A DNA stretch of 64,000 nucleotides from Fratercula arctica. Lineage: Eukaryota; Chordata; Aves; Charadriiformes; Alcidae. The DNA is taken from the NCBI GenBank assembly GCA_947846985.1, contig CANTUZ010000005.1, forward strand, positions 37,157,889-37,221,888, in the 5' to 3' direction. Every line of letters starts with the position of its first letter. The first letter of the stretch is position 1. Both the position numbers and the translations under genes were made by a program. The notes below the pieces were generated by a model. That model worked only from the letters and a program-made list of their open reading frames with translations, did not search any database and had not been told where the DNA came from. Below are positions 27,600 through 40,999 of this stretch, in pieces.

Positions 27600-30500
27600 A
27601 ATATATTCCAGGAAACACAGCTCAAAATGTGTTAGGTACTTTGTGATATTTTCACCATCTCTCATGCTTTCAAAGGAGAGAATGGGCCCTTGCAATGTTG
27701 TCTCCAATGTGGTGCCTGAAGGGAGGTGTGGAAAGTTCAGTACTATTGACTAGACTCAATATTCCACACCAGGAAAAAATATCTGCAGCGGTGCTCTTCA
27801 CAGATTTTTCTAGTACTTGGTGTTGCGTAGGTGTAAAATTATTTCCAAGTTTTTTGCACAGCTATACCATTAATGCTAACTTTTCACAGTTGGGCAATTT
27901 CTGGGCATTTTGTCTTTGCTAGCATTCATTTTAAGCTCAGAAGACTCATTGGACACCACAAAAGAGGACATGAATGAAGGACATAAGGACAGACTCAGAA
28001 AAATGGAGATGACCGTATTAGCTGCACAATAATTTATTTCTATTATTTTCAGTGCTACGTCCACTGCTTACGGTCTGTGCTGGGGAGATGACAAAGGATT
28101 GTGATGGATAGCAGCATCCATGAGAGCTCCCAGAAACTTAACCTAGAAAGACTATTTCCCCTCTAGACCATGGCAAAAGAGACTATTACTCTGATTACAA
28201 GAAAATTAAATGAAGTCTCAAAGCTAACTCTCGGGACATGCTTCTAGCTGCAGAAGGTTGCCTGCAATCTATTTACACTTACTTGAGGTCAGGCTCAGTG
28301 CTTTTTTGAAAGCACAGGAATGAATCCTATACCTGTGGTCATAATATTTATATAAGAAGCATACTCTTCCCAGCTATATAGTGCCTTTGTAGACCTTTCA
28401 ACTTTTCAAGGCCCCAGTGCATGCGACCCTACATGTCAGGTCACTGCAGAACAAGGAAAAGGGGAAGAGTTGTGTGGGAGGCACATATCCTCTCATATAA
28501 TGGCAGAGAGTCCATGTTTCAGATATGTCTCTGTCAGGGCCCTTTTGATTGCTGGATTTACACTTCTAAAGAGCAGCCCAGTGCAGCCGTTTCTCTCCCA
28601 CTCCATGATTTCCCATGGCCCAGACTATAGCTGACTGACAGATTACAGATCAGGCTGCTTAGGTCTGTCTGGCACAAGAGATCATGAAGCAGAACAGAAA
28701 TTGTGGGGCCCAAAAGTAAAGCTGCAAGTGCACGACTTGTTTTCTGAAAATACATGGGACAGTGTGAGAGAAGTCAGACAAATGTCTCTTTCTCAGTGTT
28801 TAAGACTTGGCAGGTCTGCTAGCTGTAGAGCTCAGCAGCCTATATACAACTTCTCTATGCCGTCCAAGTTCAGTTGATTATGCACTGCAAGGAGGCCAAA
28901 AAAAAAGAATGGCAATGGAGGGCAATGAAGTCATATTGCTCCCCCTCCAACAGACTTCGACTTGCTCTCCCCTATCCATATTTGGATTTTAATGGGGCTC
29001 TCTACAGGTGCTGTGGATTCTGACATACAACCGCAGGCAGGTGTTTCTACATTTAAATTTCTTGTGTAAAAAACAAGGGCAACAAAAAGAGCTCCTTTCA
29101 CTTATTGAAATGCAAATAGATAAATATCACAACAACTATAGAAAAGGTAAAAATTATAACATACATTTACTTTAGTATTTTATTTGTTCATATGATGTAC
29201 TTTTCTGTACAGGTAAAATTTGCTATCTTCAGCTTTCCCAGCTATTTCCAAACCGAGGCTTTGCAGGTGAGTTTGGAAGCTCAGGACTTTGTGTTCCGTA
29301 TTAATATTAGGGCTCTTTTTGGGCTAATGTAATTGTTTAAATTACTTTTGCCCATTGCTATCACAGCCATTATACAGCTAAAAATACTTCCAGTTTATTT
29401 CAGAATGTCTGGCTTTCATAATAACAATAGTAAGTTAGCTCTGCATAGATTTTGCCCTACCTAACAGGTCAGAGCATGACCTGATGTGGTATTTCTGATA
29501 GGACTGGAGGTTGGAAGATAAAGGAAATCACACGGACTGCCCACAGTATTTTTCAGTTTCTGCTCAGGGTATTTCTTTCTTGCCAGTGCAATGCACCTGT
29601 TTTGATGATCTACCTTTGGAAGTTAATGGAGCCTGTGAACTTCCAGATGGCTGTGGAAAAGAAGGCTGTGTAGTCAGCAGACCTCTATACTGACAGCCTG
29701 ATGAGACATTGATCTCTTATCCTGAGACATCAATTCACAATTCTTACAAGATCTCTTATCACAGGATTTGTTTCCATGGGTCACCTGGTTTACAAAACAC
29801 CATTCATGAATAATCCCCAAAATCATATTTAATTTACATTTGCTTATATTAAAAAACCCTATGCTGCTAGAACTCTCATCAACTGCATGAAGGTAGGAGG
29901 AGGGAATTTATTTATTCTGAAATTACTGATTCTTTTGAGAAGCAACCCTTTTTGAAGGTAGAAGCAACAGTTTGATGGGTGGAGGTGCAAGGGAAAAATT
30001 AATTTGCCACAGGAGACTCTGCAGAAATGCTGGTGGGGGAAAAAGTTCCGTCTGCGCCTCCAACAGCTGCTGGACAGATACTTCTGGGACCCACAAAACA
30101 GATTGAAGAGAGAGAAATTAAGGAAAACTGTTTATTTTGGGGGAAGAAGGACAATGTAGGAAGGGAAGAGCGACTGTAGTCTATTGCCCAGTTTCCTCAA
30201 TTCATGACACATCAGTCCAGAAAAAATGTTATTCATAGTCTTCTCTTTTAATGTGGTGGTGGGAAGTCAGCATGACATTTCCTCTCAATAGTGCCTAAAA
30301 TCAGGCACCTGAATCCATTTTTGGTCATTCATTATTCTTAACCATTTTAATTCAAGGGCCCCAATCAAGATTCATCGTTACACTCAGTGCTGCACAAATC
30401 TGTGTGAAGACAAAGACTTAACAACAACATGTGATCGATTTTCTTAGTTACTAGGCACTCCCGTGTCTTATGGATTTAGTGAGATACACAGGGATTGAGC

Positions 30501-33500
30501 CTTAAGGAAATCAAGTGGGGGATTTTGCAATTTTTTTTTTTTTTTTCAAACAAAATTTTAATAATATTTTTCCCACTTTATCTGACGGAGCAGGTGTTAA
30601 GGGACAACACTGTATTATGGTTGCTATAATTCATTTTGTAAAATCTGCAAAACACTTAGAAAATTATGAAGTACGAATGTTAGCCATAGTGTTCTTGTTC
30701 CCACTGCCTAAGTTTCCTCCTGCAACTTCAGCAGGGTGTCATCATGTTTACCTTTACTTTCTGTGCTATGTTCTTTTGTATTTTTTGTGCTTTGTTAAGA
30801 GAGTGAGAGGTACCATCACAGAAGTATCCGCACTTGAATGCTGAGTGAAATTGTTCCTGGACTATTGTAAGAGGACGTGTTGATGGTTCCTGCAGTTAGG
30901 TAAGCTAGCAAGATTTAAAATTTCATTGCTTGCTTTCTTACTGTGTTGTTTGTGATAGGCCTAAAAATCAGCAGGAAGCACATCATTGGACTAGGGAAAT
31001 GCCTTTTCTTTGCCCCAGGGAAATACCCATTGTATATAAATATCGTGATGCAGCCTTTAATTGTATGAATGCATACAATTTTCTCTCTCCTCCAGTGAAA
31101 GGATACAGGCTTCATTCACTACAAAGGCGATACATAGAGAGTGGAACTGAGAATGGAGAAAATATCTGGCATTCTCTAACTTCAAAGTCCTTCACTTAGC
31201 AACCTATGAAGTGTCCTTTGAGCCTAGCTATTGTTTGTATATGAGGTCATAACACCACATCAGGCAAATCTGAAGTTGTATTTAGTTTTTGAATATGCAA
31301 AAGTGAAATAGCTGGTTTATGACAGAACTTTGCTGTTGTCTCTCAGTGGTCTCAGAGAATCCCACTTGGATTATTTCTGTCACAAAACGTTATATTTTAA
31401 ACTTTATACTGCTGTCATACCCCAGACTCCCTAAATGTTCAGTCTTAGTAGATCCCTAATTTTGGCCACTGCCTTCAAGGATCCAGTATCTGAAATATCT
31501 GCTGGCCTAACAAAAACTTAAAAGTAAAAGACTGACCTATCTTGCCACAGCATGTGGTATGCAACTGAAGTATAAATATTTCACTTGATATTTGTTATCT
31601 TATTTGATGACTTAGAAACTTCAAGAGAAGTTATCTAAATACTTCCAGTGTTACATTCCTATCTCAAGTTTTACATCTCTAATACCTATCATGCTGAACA
31701 CTCTACAGCTTTCCATCCCTCCCTTCATCCAGAGGAACATTTATCTTTACTTCTCACAAAAAAATATCTCCCCTCAAAATAGCAATATGTCTGTTAAACA
31801 TATATAATAAAAATAGGCTTTGTAGAAATCTAACATACTACATGTTGATATAGCACTGATCCACACATCATTAAAAAAATCTTCCCCATTCACTTCCCAT
31901 GTAAATATTTGAAAATGAGGCCATCTTATAAATTTGTCAAAAGACTTCTAAAGCCATGCTGTACCAGATGTCCACATGTCTTTATCTTCTTGTATTTCTG
32001 CTCTGACACTGACTTGAATTTGAATCAAACCAGTGAACCTACCACTCAGTGGCCGTGCTGAGTGACCTATGTGAAAATCATTTCAAATCTGCTCCCATGG
32101 CCAGGTTTAGAACCAACCACGATGTCAGGGGATGGCTTTTCAACAGTGCTCACCACCTTCACCGAGCTCTTTTAAAAACCTGGGCCCTGCGCACAAACGT
32201 TCGCCTCGCATACCCTACCCACACTCCTGCTGCCACATTTGCTGCCTGTCTCAGCAGAAAGCTCTGAAGAGCATTTCAGCTGAGCAACTTGCAAGGCAGG
32301 TTTGATGCTACACCCTGTGAAAAGGCTTGGATCCCTCTTTCCTTTGAACGACTCTGTTGGTGTTTAAGCAGAGAGATGTCAGTCTTTAGGCATCTCTGAC
32401 AATCTTCAAGGACAATTTAATTAAAATATTTATCTGTTAAACCAAAAAATCCTGCCAAAATCCAAGCCTACCCTCTTCATACTGAAAGCTTGTGACTATC
32501 TTTGTTGGCTCCAGCTCTCAAAGACGACTCTCCATTAGCTTCTCTGGGACTTGGATCAAGTCCTAAGTGTATAAATCATGTCAAAAGACCGCACAACATA
32601 TTTTATTTGTATGAGATACGCATGAAGGGTCACATCAGTAAACTCTGCATTACCATTAATGAATCACACATGTGTGACTATATATATATATCAGGTCAAG
32701 CTTAGCCTGTGAACCAACGGACACACCAATTCTGAAATCCCTGCCAATTGCACACATAGTTTCCATAGGTTTGACTTTGTTCCTTCCCATTAGGAAGTGA
32801 GTAGAAACTCGTGAAGTGCTAAACAACTTTTAAACTGTTCTGAGGAATGTAAACCAAAGTAATTCTGGTGAAAGCAAAAGATCTGACAACGCTAAAGTCA
32901 GTGTAAGTACTGCCCTGTCGCTTTGGTTTTTTCTTTCCTGCAGCTTATACACCAACCTTAGTCCTTTTCATTTACACTTTTGTAGTATCTGCACTGATAC
33001 TCTGGTTTGTTGTCTTCTATCGTAGGCTAAAAAAAGAAAGCTAATGTTTCAGTATAGGAAAAAGCCCTCAACCAATGATGCATGTAAAGTGCTGTTATGT
33101 TGATTGAGCAGCTGGTTTTTTTGGTATGTATCCCAGATGTTTCATCAGTATGGCAACACCTTACGTTATACTGTCTCTGAAGATCTTGGACCAGTCCCAC
33201 CTGGTCATATCCTTAGCCTGGAGACCTCAGCCTTAAAGTACCTCTCATTACACAACGAACCTTAATGATTTTATGACCTAACATTTTTTCCTTCATATAA
33301 TTTAAGCAAGGTGCATAGGCAAACTGCTAACATCTGTTATCAATACACTGTATTTAGGGGCTTGGATTTATCAGATATATAGCTTCTCCAAGAGTACACA
33401 TGGAGATATTTCTAATAGCTTACAATTAACAGCAGTCATTTAAGCTACATAAATAGAGAAATATTCACATCTAACTATCATTTGTAGAGCTGTGAATTAG

Positions 33501-33715
33501 TTTCAGAATAGTCTATAGAAAGAACACTAAAAAGGAACAATCTCCTCAACATAAAAAATATTCTATTTCTTCTGTTATTTTATTGTTAATTTTGTTTCTA
33601 TCTGCCTGGAAATGACGTTTTGCACAAGTTGGGTAAACAAAGGGGACGCTTCTCTATTCTAAAATTTTATAGAGCAAATTAATCTGAATTCATATCCCAA
33701 ACTGGTCAAACACAA
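27600..33715. other. Intronic sequence without a recognised gene
   Basis: About 6 kb of unique AT-rich intron. Short open frames only. A T16 run is listed separately. No RNA gene or transposon recognised. Confidence 0.5.
30531..30546. repeat. Poly-T run
   Basis: Sixteen consecutive T. Confidence 0.9.
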
Positions 33716-33725
33716 GGATGTAGGA

Positions 33726-33876
33726 CAGTGGCTCCCAAACGAAGGGTCATGACCCCAATGCAGGTCACGGCATTTATGAGGTGGGGTCACGAACCTAGAG
33801 GAAATTCAATTGCAGAAATGGGGTTTGCAAATAGAAGTAAGGTCACGAGCCTAGAAGACCAACTGAAAGGGTACTG
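33726..33876 (+). mobile_element. hAT-like non-autonomous DNA transposon fragment
   Basis: Begins CAGTGGCTCCCAAAC, then GGGTCATGACCCC, close to the 5' end of Charlie-type hAT elements (CAGTGGTTCTCAAAC... GGGTCGCGACCC in memory). It contains three further GGTCACG words. A possible right end is GGGTACTG at 33869..33876. The 8 bases on each side (ATGTAGGA and ATGTCATC) agree only at the first four, so a target duplication is weak. The right inverted repeat is not clear. Family placement is tentative. Confidence 0.4.
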
Positions 33877-33982
33877 ATGTCATCTATAACAGTGAAGTCA
33901 TACTATTGCTGGACTTCCTCTCTGATATTCATTGAACAGTTAAAAATCTAGCTGGTTTGCAATCAATAAACAGGAAAGAAAA

Positions 33983-34401
33983 GGATCGCATCTCTTATGA
34001 GGACAGGCTGAGAGAGTTGGGTCTGTTTAGCCTGGAGAAGAGCAGACTGAGAGGGGATCTCATCGATGCTTATAAATACTTAAAGGATGGGTGTCAGGAA
34101 GATGGGGCCAGACTCTTTTCAGTGGTGCCCAGCGACAGGACAAGGGGCAACAGGCACAAACTGGGACACAGGAAATTCCACCTGAACAGGAGGAAAAACT
34201 TCTTTCCTTTGAGGGTGGCAGAGCACTGGAACAGGCTGCCCAGAGAGGTGGTGGAGTCTCCGTCTCTGGAGACATTCAAAACCCACCTGGATGTGTTCCT
34301 GTCCAGCCTGCTCTAGGTGAGCCTGCTTTGGCAGGGGAGTTGTTCTAGACAATCTCTTGAGGCCCCTTCCAACCCCTACCATTCTGTGATTCTGTGATTC
34401 T
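33983..34401 (+). mobile_element. CR1 LINE 3' end with intact ORF2 C-terminus
   Basis: 5'-truncated CR1. From about 33990 the plus-strand frame is open to the stop at 34314..34316 and carries the family signature in order: [54 protein letters not shown]. The 3' UTR follows, with TTGAGGCCCCTTCCAACCCC and two perfect ATTCTGTG repeats (34381..34396). The unbroken frame and terminal repeats suggest it is younger than the copy at 19.2 kb. The methionine at 33957 is outside the element and is not a real start. It sits about 100 bp right of the hAT-like fragment. Confidence 0.95.
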
Positions 34402-34409
34402 CAAATATA

Positions 34410-37400
34410 GGAATGATCACTGGCCTCAGCATATTAATGTTGAACCTTGTTTTTAGAAACACAACCAAAAGCAAGAGAAAAATTACTAATAATCTTTAAA
34501 CGCTTTTGTGTAGTATTCCTTTCACCAGAAAGTTTATTCACATATCTACTTATTTCTATAATAAGCCACAGAAACAATTTTCTGGTAATATTTTAAGTGC
34601 TTTAGAAAGTCGAGTGGGATCTTTAGATAAAGACTTTCACTCATGCTAACACACTGTCAAAAGTAATTTTAAATATTTCTTCGAGTTTTTAACTGTTAAA
34701 AGACAAAGTTTGCCATTTGCTGGAAAATTATCAAAACTATTTTAGTTTATTTAGTACAGGCATTACAGATATTGATTCCAAAAAAAACCCCAAAACCTGA
34801 TGGCTTGGGTAATTTACATGAAAAAACTTATAACTGCAAAAAAACATGATAAGAATTAACATCTGGAAAGGTATTATATTCTTTCTTTTTAGACGACATG
34901 GATTTTTTTTTTAAAGCTCGATTTCTGGATGTTGGCTATAAGCCAAAAAACAAACCCCGAATTGTTCCGCATGGTTGGTTTCTGGAGATGTCACCTAAGC
35001 ATCAATCAGTGTCAGAGGAAATCAAAGGATTTCCATTTCAGAAAAATTGGTTCCAAAAATTGTTCTCAAGGCATGAGCATGGTGAAGACGAGGTGACTGT
35101 AAGCTATTTTTGTCATTCCCTGATTCCAGGAGCTGTCAGAGGCTACAACAGCCTCAATCTAAACTGGAGGACTCTCAGAGCTGCTGTAAATCTACTGGTT
35201 GATAACAGACTCTTAAGAAGTTCAGCTAGAAATCAATGGAGCACATATGTGCTCTGGATATAGCCTGATGTATGCATGCCCGGTTTAGGGGTCTTTACAA
35301 ACCTTAGTGTTACTTGTTCACCATACAGTGACCATTGCAGTGTGCCAACATAGGGTCCGCTTTCTTTTGAGGCTGAGTTTGGAACAGATTCTAAAAGTGC
35401 ATCCAAAAATTTTGTAGGGGCATCTGTGAATGTATACATGGCCACTAAGGAAAACAGTATTGTTATCTAACCACTGCAGTCACCGATTCCTTCAGAGTTA
35501 AATTCAGTAAAGATGGAAATCAACACTTTAAAGGTGCCTTTCATGGCATTCAGAAAATGCAGATCATTAATTTCCATACTGTGCAGAAGTAGGGGCCTAG
35601 TCCTAACATGCCAGCATAAAAAGTCAGTGCTCTTAAGTCTACACATTAGATATACCATAAATATTTTGTAAGCGCACACTGGCAAAAGCTGGATTTCAGT
35701 GGAGCTATGTTGTTTGGTTCAACTGAAGACCTTCCCCTCAAATCTTCCTGTGGCCAGTGCAGAGGGGCAGAGGACACAGATGCTTTGCTGGACTGGGAGG
35801 TGGCACCGGAAGAGGCTGCTCAGCAGCAGAACTGACGTTTGCAGGGAGAGGAAAGGCATCTGGCTAATGTGACACAAGGTAGTGGCAGCGTAGGGGACAT
35901 GGAAGAAGCCCCATTCCCCTGGGACAAAAAGAGGGTCAATCATGTTTCCTTCTGGGAATGCTTCCGGACTGCACAACAGGATACTTCTGCATTAATAAAC
36001 GCAACATGTGCTTATCAGGTATGGCAAAACATATGCCAACTTAATTTTTAACCTTTCCTAGATATCTGTCTCTATACCTACAGCACCAAGATCCATAAAT
36101 GATAAAGACAGAAAAGATCTCATTCATCTGCACATATTTATTAACACTAGGATTTTACCTTAGGCTATTGGCTGAAAACCTGTTTGGTAATTTTTATTCA
36201 AGACAGATTCATATGACCACTACAGTGTGCTCTGCTCATTGATGTAGTCTTGGGGCATCTACACAATTAACTCTCCCTCACTGCACATCAGTGGCATGTT
36301 AAGTTTTTCCTAACAACCTATGTGGATGTGTATAATTTCACCACAATATATGAAGCATGTCCAATAAAAGGAACATTGATGGGTACTTTAGTTCTACACG
36401 GCATCAAGATTTCGTACAGGCTGGACTAAAGAGAAATAGAATTTGATCATTAAAGCAACTATATCCCCCAAGCCTTTCCCAACAGACTATATCCATAGTT
36501 AAAACAGAGAAATCAAAATAAATTAAATCTGAAAGCTGATGCACAAGACAGGGAGTTAAAGAAAACAAGGTGTTTGCTGTATTAGGTATTTACATATGCT
36601 CACTATATCAGCTGCATCACAGTGCAGCCCTTCGCAGGGCTGAAAGCAAGGATGCTCAAGTTTTCCAAAGACTTGGTAGAAACTTAGAGAGATCACCGCA
36701 CCTCCCTGAGACTGCATCATCTATGTAGCCTGGATTTCTCAGTTTGAGGTGACATTGATACGTGGCTGGCAAATGTAACTATTCCACAGTTACATGAAAT
36801 CTAGTAAATAGATCTCAAATCAAAATGCCATTTTCTTTTCATTGTTCTCCCTTCCCTCAGGGCCAGGAGCATTGACTAACTGCTGAAAACAGCCCCAGCA
36901 CCCAGTACCCTGCAATTCCACTATCTCACAATTCCTAAAACCCACCAGTTCCAAAGGTTAGCCTTTTAGGTTTAAAATGAGGTAGGTGTGGATGAGGCAG
37001 CTCCAGTGTCCCAATTCCATGCATGCCAACGTACTATTTTCTAAAACCAGCCAAAACCAAGCTTACTCTACTCTCCTGCACTTTAAAAGAAGCACAGAAA
37101 GCTTTGGCACTTTGACAAATGACGAATCCTGTTGCAGCAGTTCTTAAAAGCCAGGTCAACAAAATTTGACGTCTTAACTTAAACTGCTGATGAAGATGAG
37201 TGAGCTCAAAGTGAGAAATTAGGCGGGTAAAGACTTTGCAACTCCTTTCTGACAACTCTTTTGTGGGAACATAATTTGAAACATTTCAGCAATTCAGTTT
37301 TCTGTAAAAGACCATGATAAACACATGGAAATTTAAAGACGGCACATAGAAGCCAGAAATATCCAAAGACAGACACTCCTAGAGGCCAAGTTCTGCATAT

Positions 37401-38090
37401 TAAAATGTCCTGGTTCAATAAAGCACAAAAGAGTACAATATAGCAAACAGATTTTCATTCTCCCATCTCTCCATCATTGATCATTACATTACTTTCTACA
37501 TTCTTTGAAAAATTAATGCAATATTAAAGACTTTCCTAAGTTTTAAATTGTAACATAACATCTTTCAGGCATTTAATAAAATAAAAAAATGAGTAAGGTA
37601 GAAATAAGAGGGGTTATTTGGTATGCAATATTGCAAACGTTGATCTTAGTATACACTTCAGTGATTCATGAACTCCATAATGTGTAATAGAATAAACCTA
37701 AAATAGTCCATTCACACAACTCTGTTGCCATCACATATGACCTTCGCTCCACTTTCATTGACAGACTATCACATTATTATAACTATCCATGTTATAATCT
37801 GCCTTTCACCAACTTTGCATTTAATCTGATTTTACAGTGGTGTAAATTACATCCATATCAGACTCAGGTACAATTTTTATTTACCAGCCATTAATTTTTT
37901 TTTTTTTTTTAGTAATATGCACTACTACCTAAAAATAGTACCTAAAATATACCCGTAAGATCTTCAGTGTCCTCACTGAACATACAGTAGCCAATACAGA
38001 TAAAAAATTGCTGCGTCTAGCATTTGTTTTAAGTTTATATGACATTTACCTAAATGAGTCAAATTCTTTATCATCAGCCTCTATCAGAGG
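34410..38090. other. Intronic sequence without a recognised gene
   Basis: Unique intron. The 121-codon plus-strand frame 34898..35263 shows no domain. A T16 run occurs at 37895..37910. Confidence 0.5.
37895..37910. repeat. Poly-T run
   Basis: Sixteen consecutive T. Confidence 0.9.
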
Positions 38091-38150
38091 ACACAGTGCT
38101 GTGGAGGGCATCATAGATGCACACAGCCACTTGCACAGGCAGTGCAATGA

Positions 38151-38221
38151 CATATGCAAATGACATTTTCCTCTGTGATTTGTACATGCAATATGAATCT
38201 CTTTCATATGCAAGTGACATT
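38151..38221 (+). promoter_or_regulatory. Paired POU octamer-like repeats
   Basis: CATATGCAAATGACATT (38151..38167) recurs as CATATGCAAGTGACATT (38205..38221), 16 of 17 bases identical and 54 bp apart. The first contains the exact octamer ATGCAAAT (38154..38161) bound by POU factors. Binding is inferred. Confidence 0.4.
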
Positions 38222-39286
38222 GTGCAAAAAACGAGCTTGTGCATTCACATACAGAGCACTTGTGCCAGCCTCTGTTGTACTGCTGCTCTCCCTCACCACT
38301 ACAATGGCCTGACGGGACCAGAAAGCAGACGGACTTACTCAGCTGGAGGAGCGCCAGCAATGCTAGACCTACACCACGGTCCCCAGTGCAGTGGCATGTC
38401 AAAGAAAAAAGAAGAGCTGATCAGACCACTGTTGCTTTCTGACACCTCCAGCTACCTCTCATCTACACCAGAGCTGGTGTAGAAGCAGCGTCTGTGTCAA
38501 GGTGCCATAGCCAGATGTTTTGGGGTCACTCTGCTGTGTCTTATCGACAGCTGAGAATCTAAGTCCTTTAGGTAAAGTGACTTTGTATGTTAAGGAAGCC
38601 TCTCACAATTTGTATCTGGAGCATCCCTAAGTAAACTTGGATGAGCCGCCCCTAAGGGAGGAAAGTTAGGTACCATTTCAAACTCCTGTATGTACTGCTC
38701 ATACCACAGGCCTGTTGGGGTGGAGGACAGAGTGGCAGCTAAAGGGAAGTAAAGATTACGCAAAAGCTACTTTTCCAGTTTCAGTGTTGTATAAGAGTAT
38801 AGCTACTCCCTGAATTGATCCATTTGCTACCTGAAGGGTCAAGACCTGTTCACCTTGCCTATGTTGAGTAACCACAGTAACGTCAGTGGGTGTAGGTAAA
38901 TGAACTATATAGAACTTGATCTTAAAGCAGAATATAAAAGCATCTTTAAACAGTCCAGTATCAAAGAGGCAGAGTAGCATGACAAAGGGAACCCTTTCTA
39001 ACAAACGTAAAATGTTCCTCTTCTGCTGTCAGATATAGATGGGCTTGATGGACACAGCTCTTCCAGAGCCTATAGCATTTCTCTGTCAGGAGGAACCGCA
39101 TTGACTTAAAATGTCTTGGGATAGTCAGGAAACTATGGATAAAGTAATACATCCAGTCTCTGCCTCTGATACTGTACATGTACAAGTATTTACAATGTCT
39201 CAAAAAATATTATGTTGACTCAAAGGGGGGAGAATCAAAGTAATCCTTTTCAAGAATGAGTGTTTGACCTGTAAATTGGTTGTGGC

Positions 39287-39317
39287 AAAAAAAAAAAAAA
39301 AAAGAAAAAAAAAAAAA
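39287..39317. repeat. Poly-A tract, interrupted once by G
   Basis: Seventeen A, one G, then thirteen A. Could be a retroposon tail, but no body is recognised to its left. Confidence 0.85.
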
Positions 39318-39589
39318 GGAATTCAAGAGGTTCAAAAGTATCATAACAGATTAGAAAAGAGGATTCTGGCCAAAGCTTCACTTTTAAAAACTCAAGTGCC
39401 TTCAAGTTTGGATTATTGATAGTTAAATACACATATACATGAATTAGTGGCAGTAGTAGTGATGCTAGTGAGAATAAAATATCAGGTATTAGACAGCATC
39501 AGTCTCTGAACCTTCCTAACACCAAAAGAAAATGCATATATCACAGGGCCACTGAGATAAAGTAACGCTCAGCCCTAGAGGGCACAGAT

Positions 39590-40330
39590 TTCGTCTTTAT
39601 GTAAATCAGTGCCTGTCACTGCATGCATGATTCACTGCTCAGAGTGTACTCTTCTGTGACGAATGAGTCCCGCTTAATTTGGCAGTGATTATGCGGGTTG
39701 CTGGCCCTCTAAACCCCTTTGAACTTGTAATTGCTGCTGGTTTAAATAATGAACATTAAGGGGAGGTGGATTCATAAAACTGTGGATAATTACAATTTTT
39801 TTCTTTTTTCCTTTGTTTTTTTTTTAATGGAAATAAAAGGCTTCTGAGGCCGCTGATAACTGTATCGTACTAGGCTGTTACCGAAATAAAACTGCAGTCT
39901 TGTTCAGTCTCAAGGAAGGAAAGGGAATGGAGAAGAGAAGAGGAAAAAAAGAGAGGGAGAGGGAGATCAGAATGGCTTGGATGCCAGTAGAAAAGGAGGA
40001 GCAATGGCATTCATGAATATTCATAGCTAGTCACATCTGTAGCAGGCTTGCTTTCCACCTTTTTTTCTTTGCAGTTCAACATGGACAAGAAGTGCTAACA
40101 AAAGAAGGTGATTGTGCAGTTCTATCAGGCTCCAGGTTTAATCTTTACAGAGCATATGGGTGAACTTTTTTAAAAAAAATTTTCAAAGACTCATATTTTT
40201 TAAAAATTGCAAACGCCTTTAACCAAAGGAAGTGTTCCCTCTCCCTCCCCCCGCCCGTGCTGCTTTTTAAAAATTATGTTCCTGTAATTATGAATGTGAG
40301 GGAATCAGTTGCCAAGGAAGCATGATGTGT
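39590..40330. promoter_or_regulatory. Candidate enhancer block
   Basis: Non-repetitive sequence with dense homeodomain and octamer-like words: TGCATGCATGATTCAC, TTTAAATAATGAACATTAA, GTGGATAATTACAA and ATTCATGAATATTCAT (a near-palindrome at 40009..40024). No open frame. This reads like deeply conserved regulatory DNA; conservation is not tested. Confidence 0.35.
39929..39966. repeat. Polypurine tract
   Basis: Thirty-eight consecutive purines inside the candidate enhancer block. Such tracts can form triplex DNA. Confidence 0.8.
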
Positions 40331-40739
40331 AACATGCAGCAAATTTGTTCCTCCTCCCCTTTATGAGCACTTTACTAAATCCTCCAATATTCTTTGATCC
40401 AGTAGAATTTTGATTTGCGTGTGTAATGTATTGAAACGACGACGACAACAAAAATTGTTATTGAGGAGGGGACAGAAACCAAAGTCAGCCAAGTCAGGCA
40501 GCTACTACCCAGAAACAACAAAGAATGAATGATAAATTTAGCAGCCTCATGTTCAATTTTCAAACAACACAGCAGAGATTTATAGCTTTGCTGCTCCCAT
40601 GGTAAACGAAGCAGCACACAGAAAGCGTGTCTGTTTTTGATTTTGCTATGTTTTCCCTCTTTTTTTTGTTCTTTGCCTATTTGCAGGTTTTTTTTTAAAA
40701 CTCTACATTTTCTTTATCCTGGTGTGAGATGAATATCAA

Positions 40740-40910
40740 AGGCCTAGTGCTGTTGGTAAGCCTCCAGCATACAACGGCAGCTCAATGGGATGTTATTAGA
40801 ACCTGCGTCACAACATGGCAGACTGTGATTAATAGCAACTGTATCAACGGTAGCAACTTCTCAACAACGCCCTCCAGCAGCTCTAAAGGGGCCATGTGAA
40901 GAAGAAGGGA
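40740..40910. promoter_or_regulatory. Candidate enhancer with PBX-HOX-like site
   Basis: TGATTAAT at 40826..40833 within unique, moderately GC sequence containing two GTAGCAACT/ATAGCAACT words (40834 and 40850 regions). No repeat or coding frame explains it. Motif-based inference only. Confidence 0.3.
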
Positions 40911-40915
40911 GAAAC

Positions 40916-40966
40916 AAAACAAAACAAAAAACAAAAAAAAAAAGAAAAAAAAAGGGGAAAAAATAT
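40916..40966. repeat. A-rich repeat with AAAAC units
   Basis: AACAAAACAAAACAAAAAAC followed by long A runs. Confidence 0.8.
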
Positions 40967-40999
40967 GTCTGCAAGAACTAGCTACTAAAGGTTCAGCTT

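Noticed and set aside
27325..27753. 142-codon plus-strand frame
   Set aside because: It is the antisense shadow of the minus-strand CR1 element.
34898..35263. 121-codon plus-strand open frame
   Set aside because: No domain, no splice context, opposite to MEIS2; fits chance.
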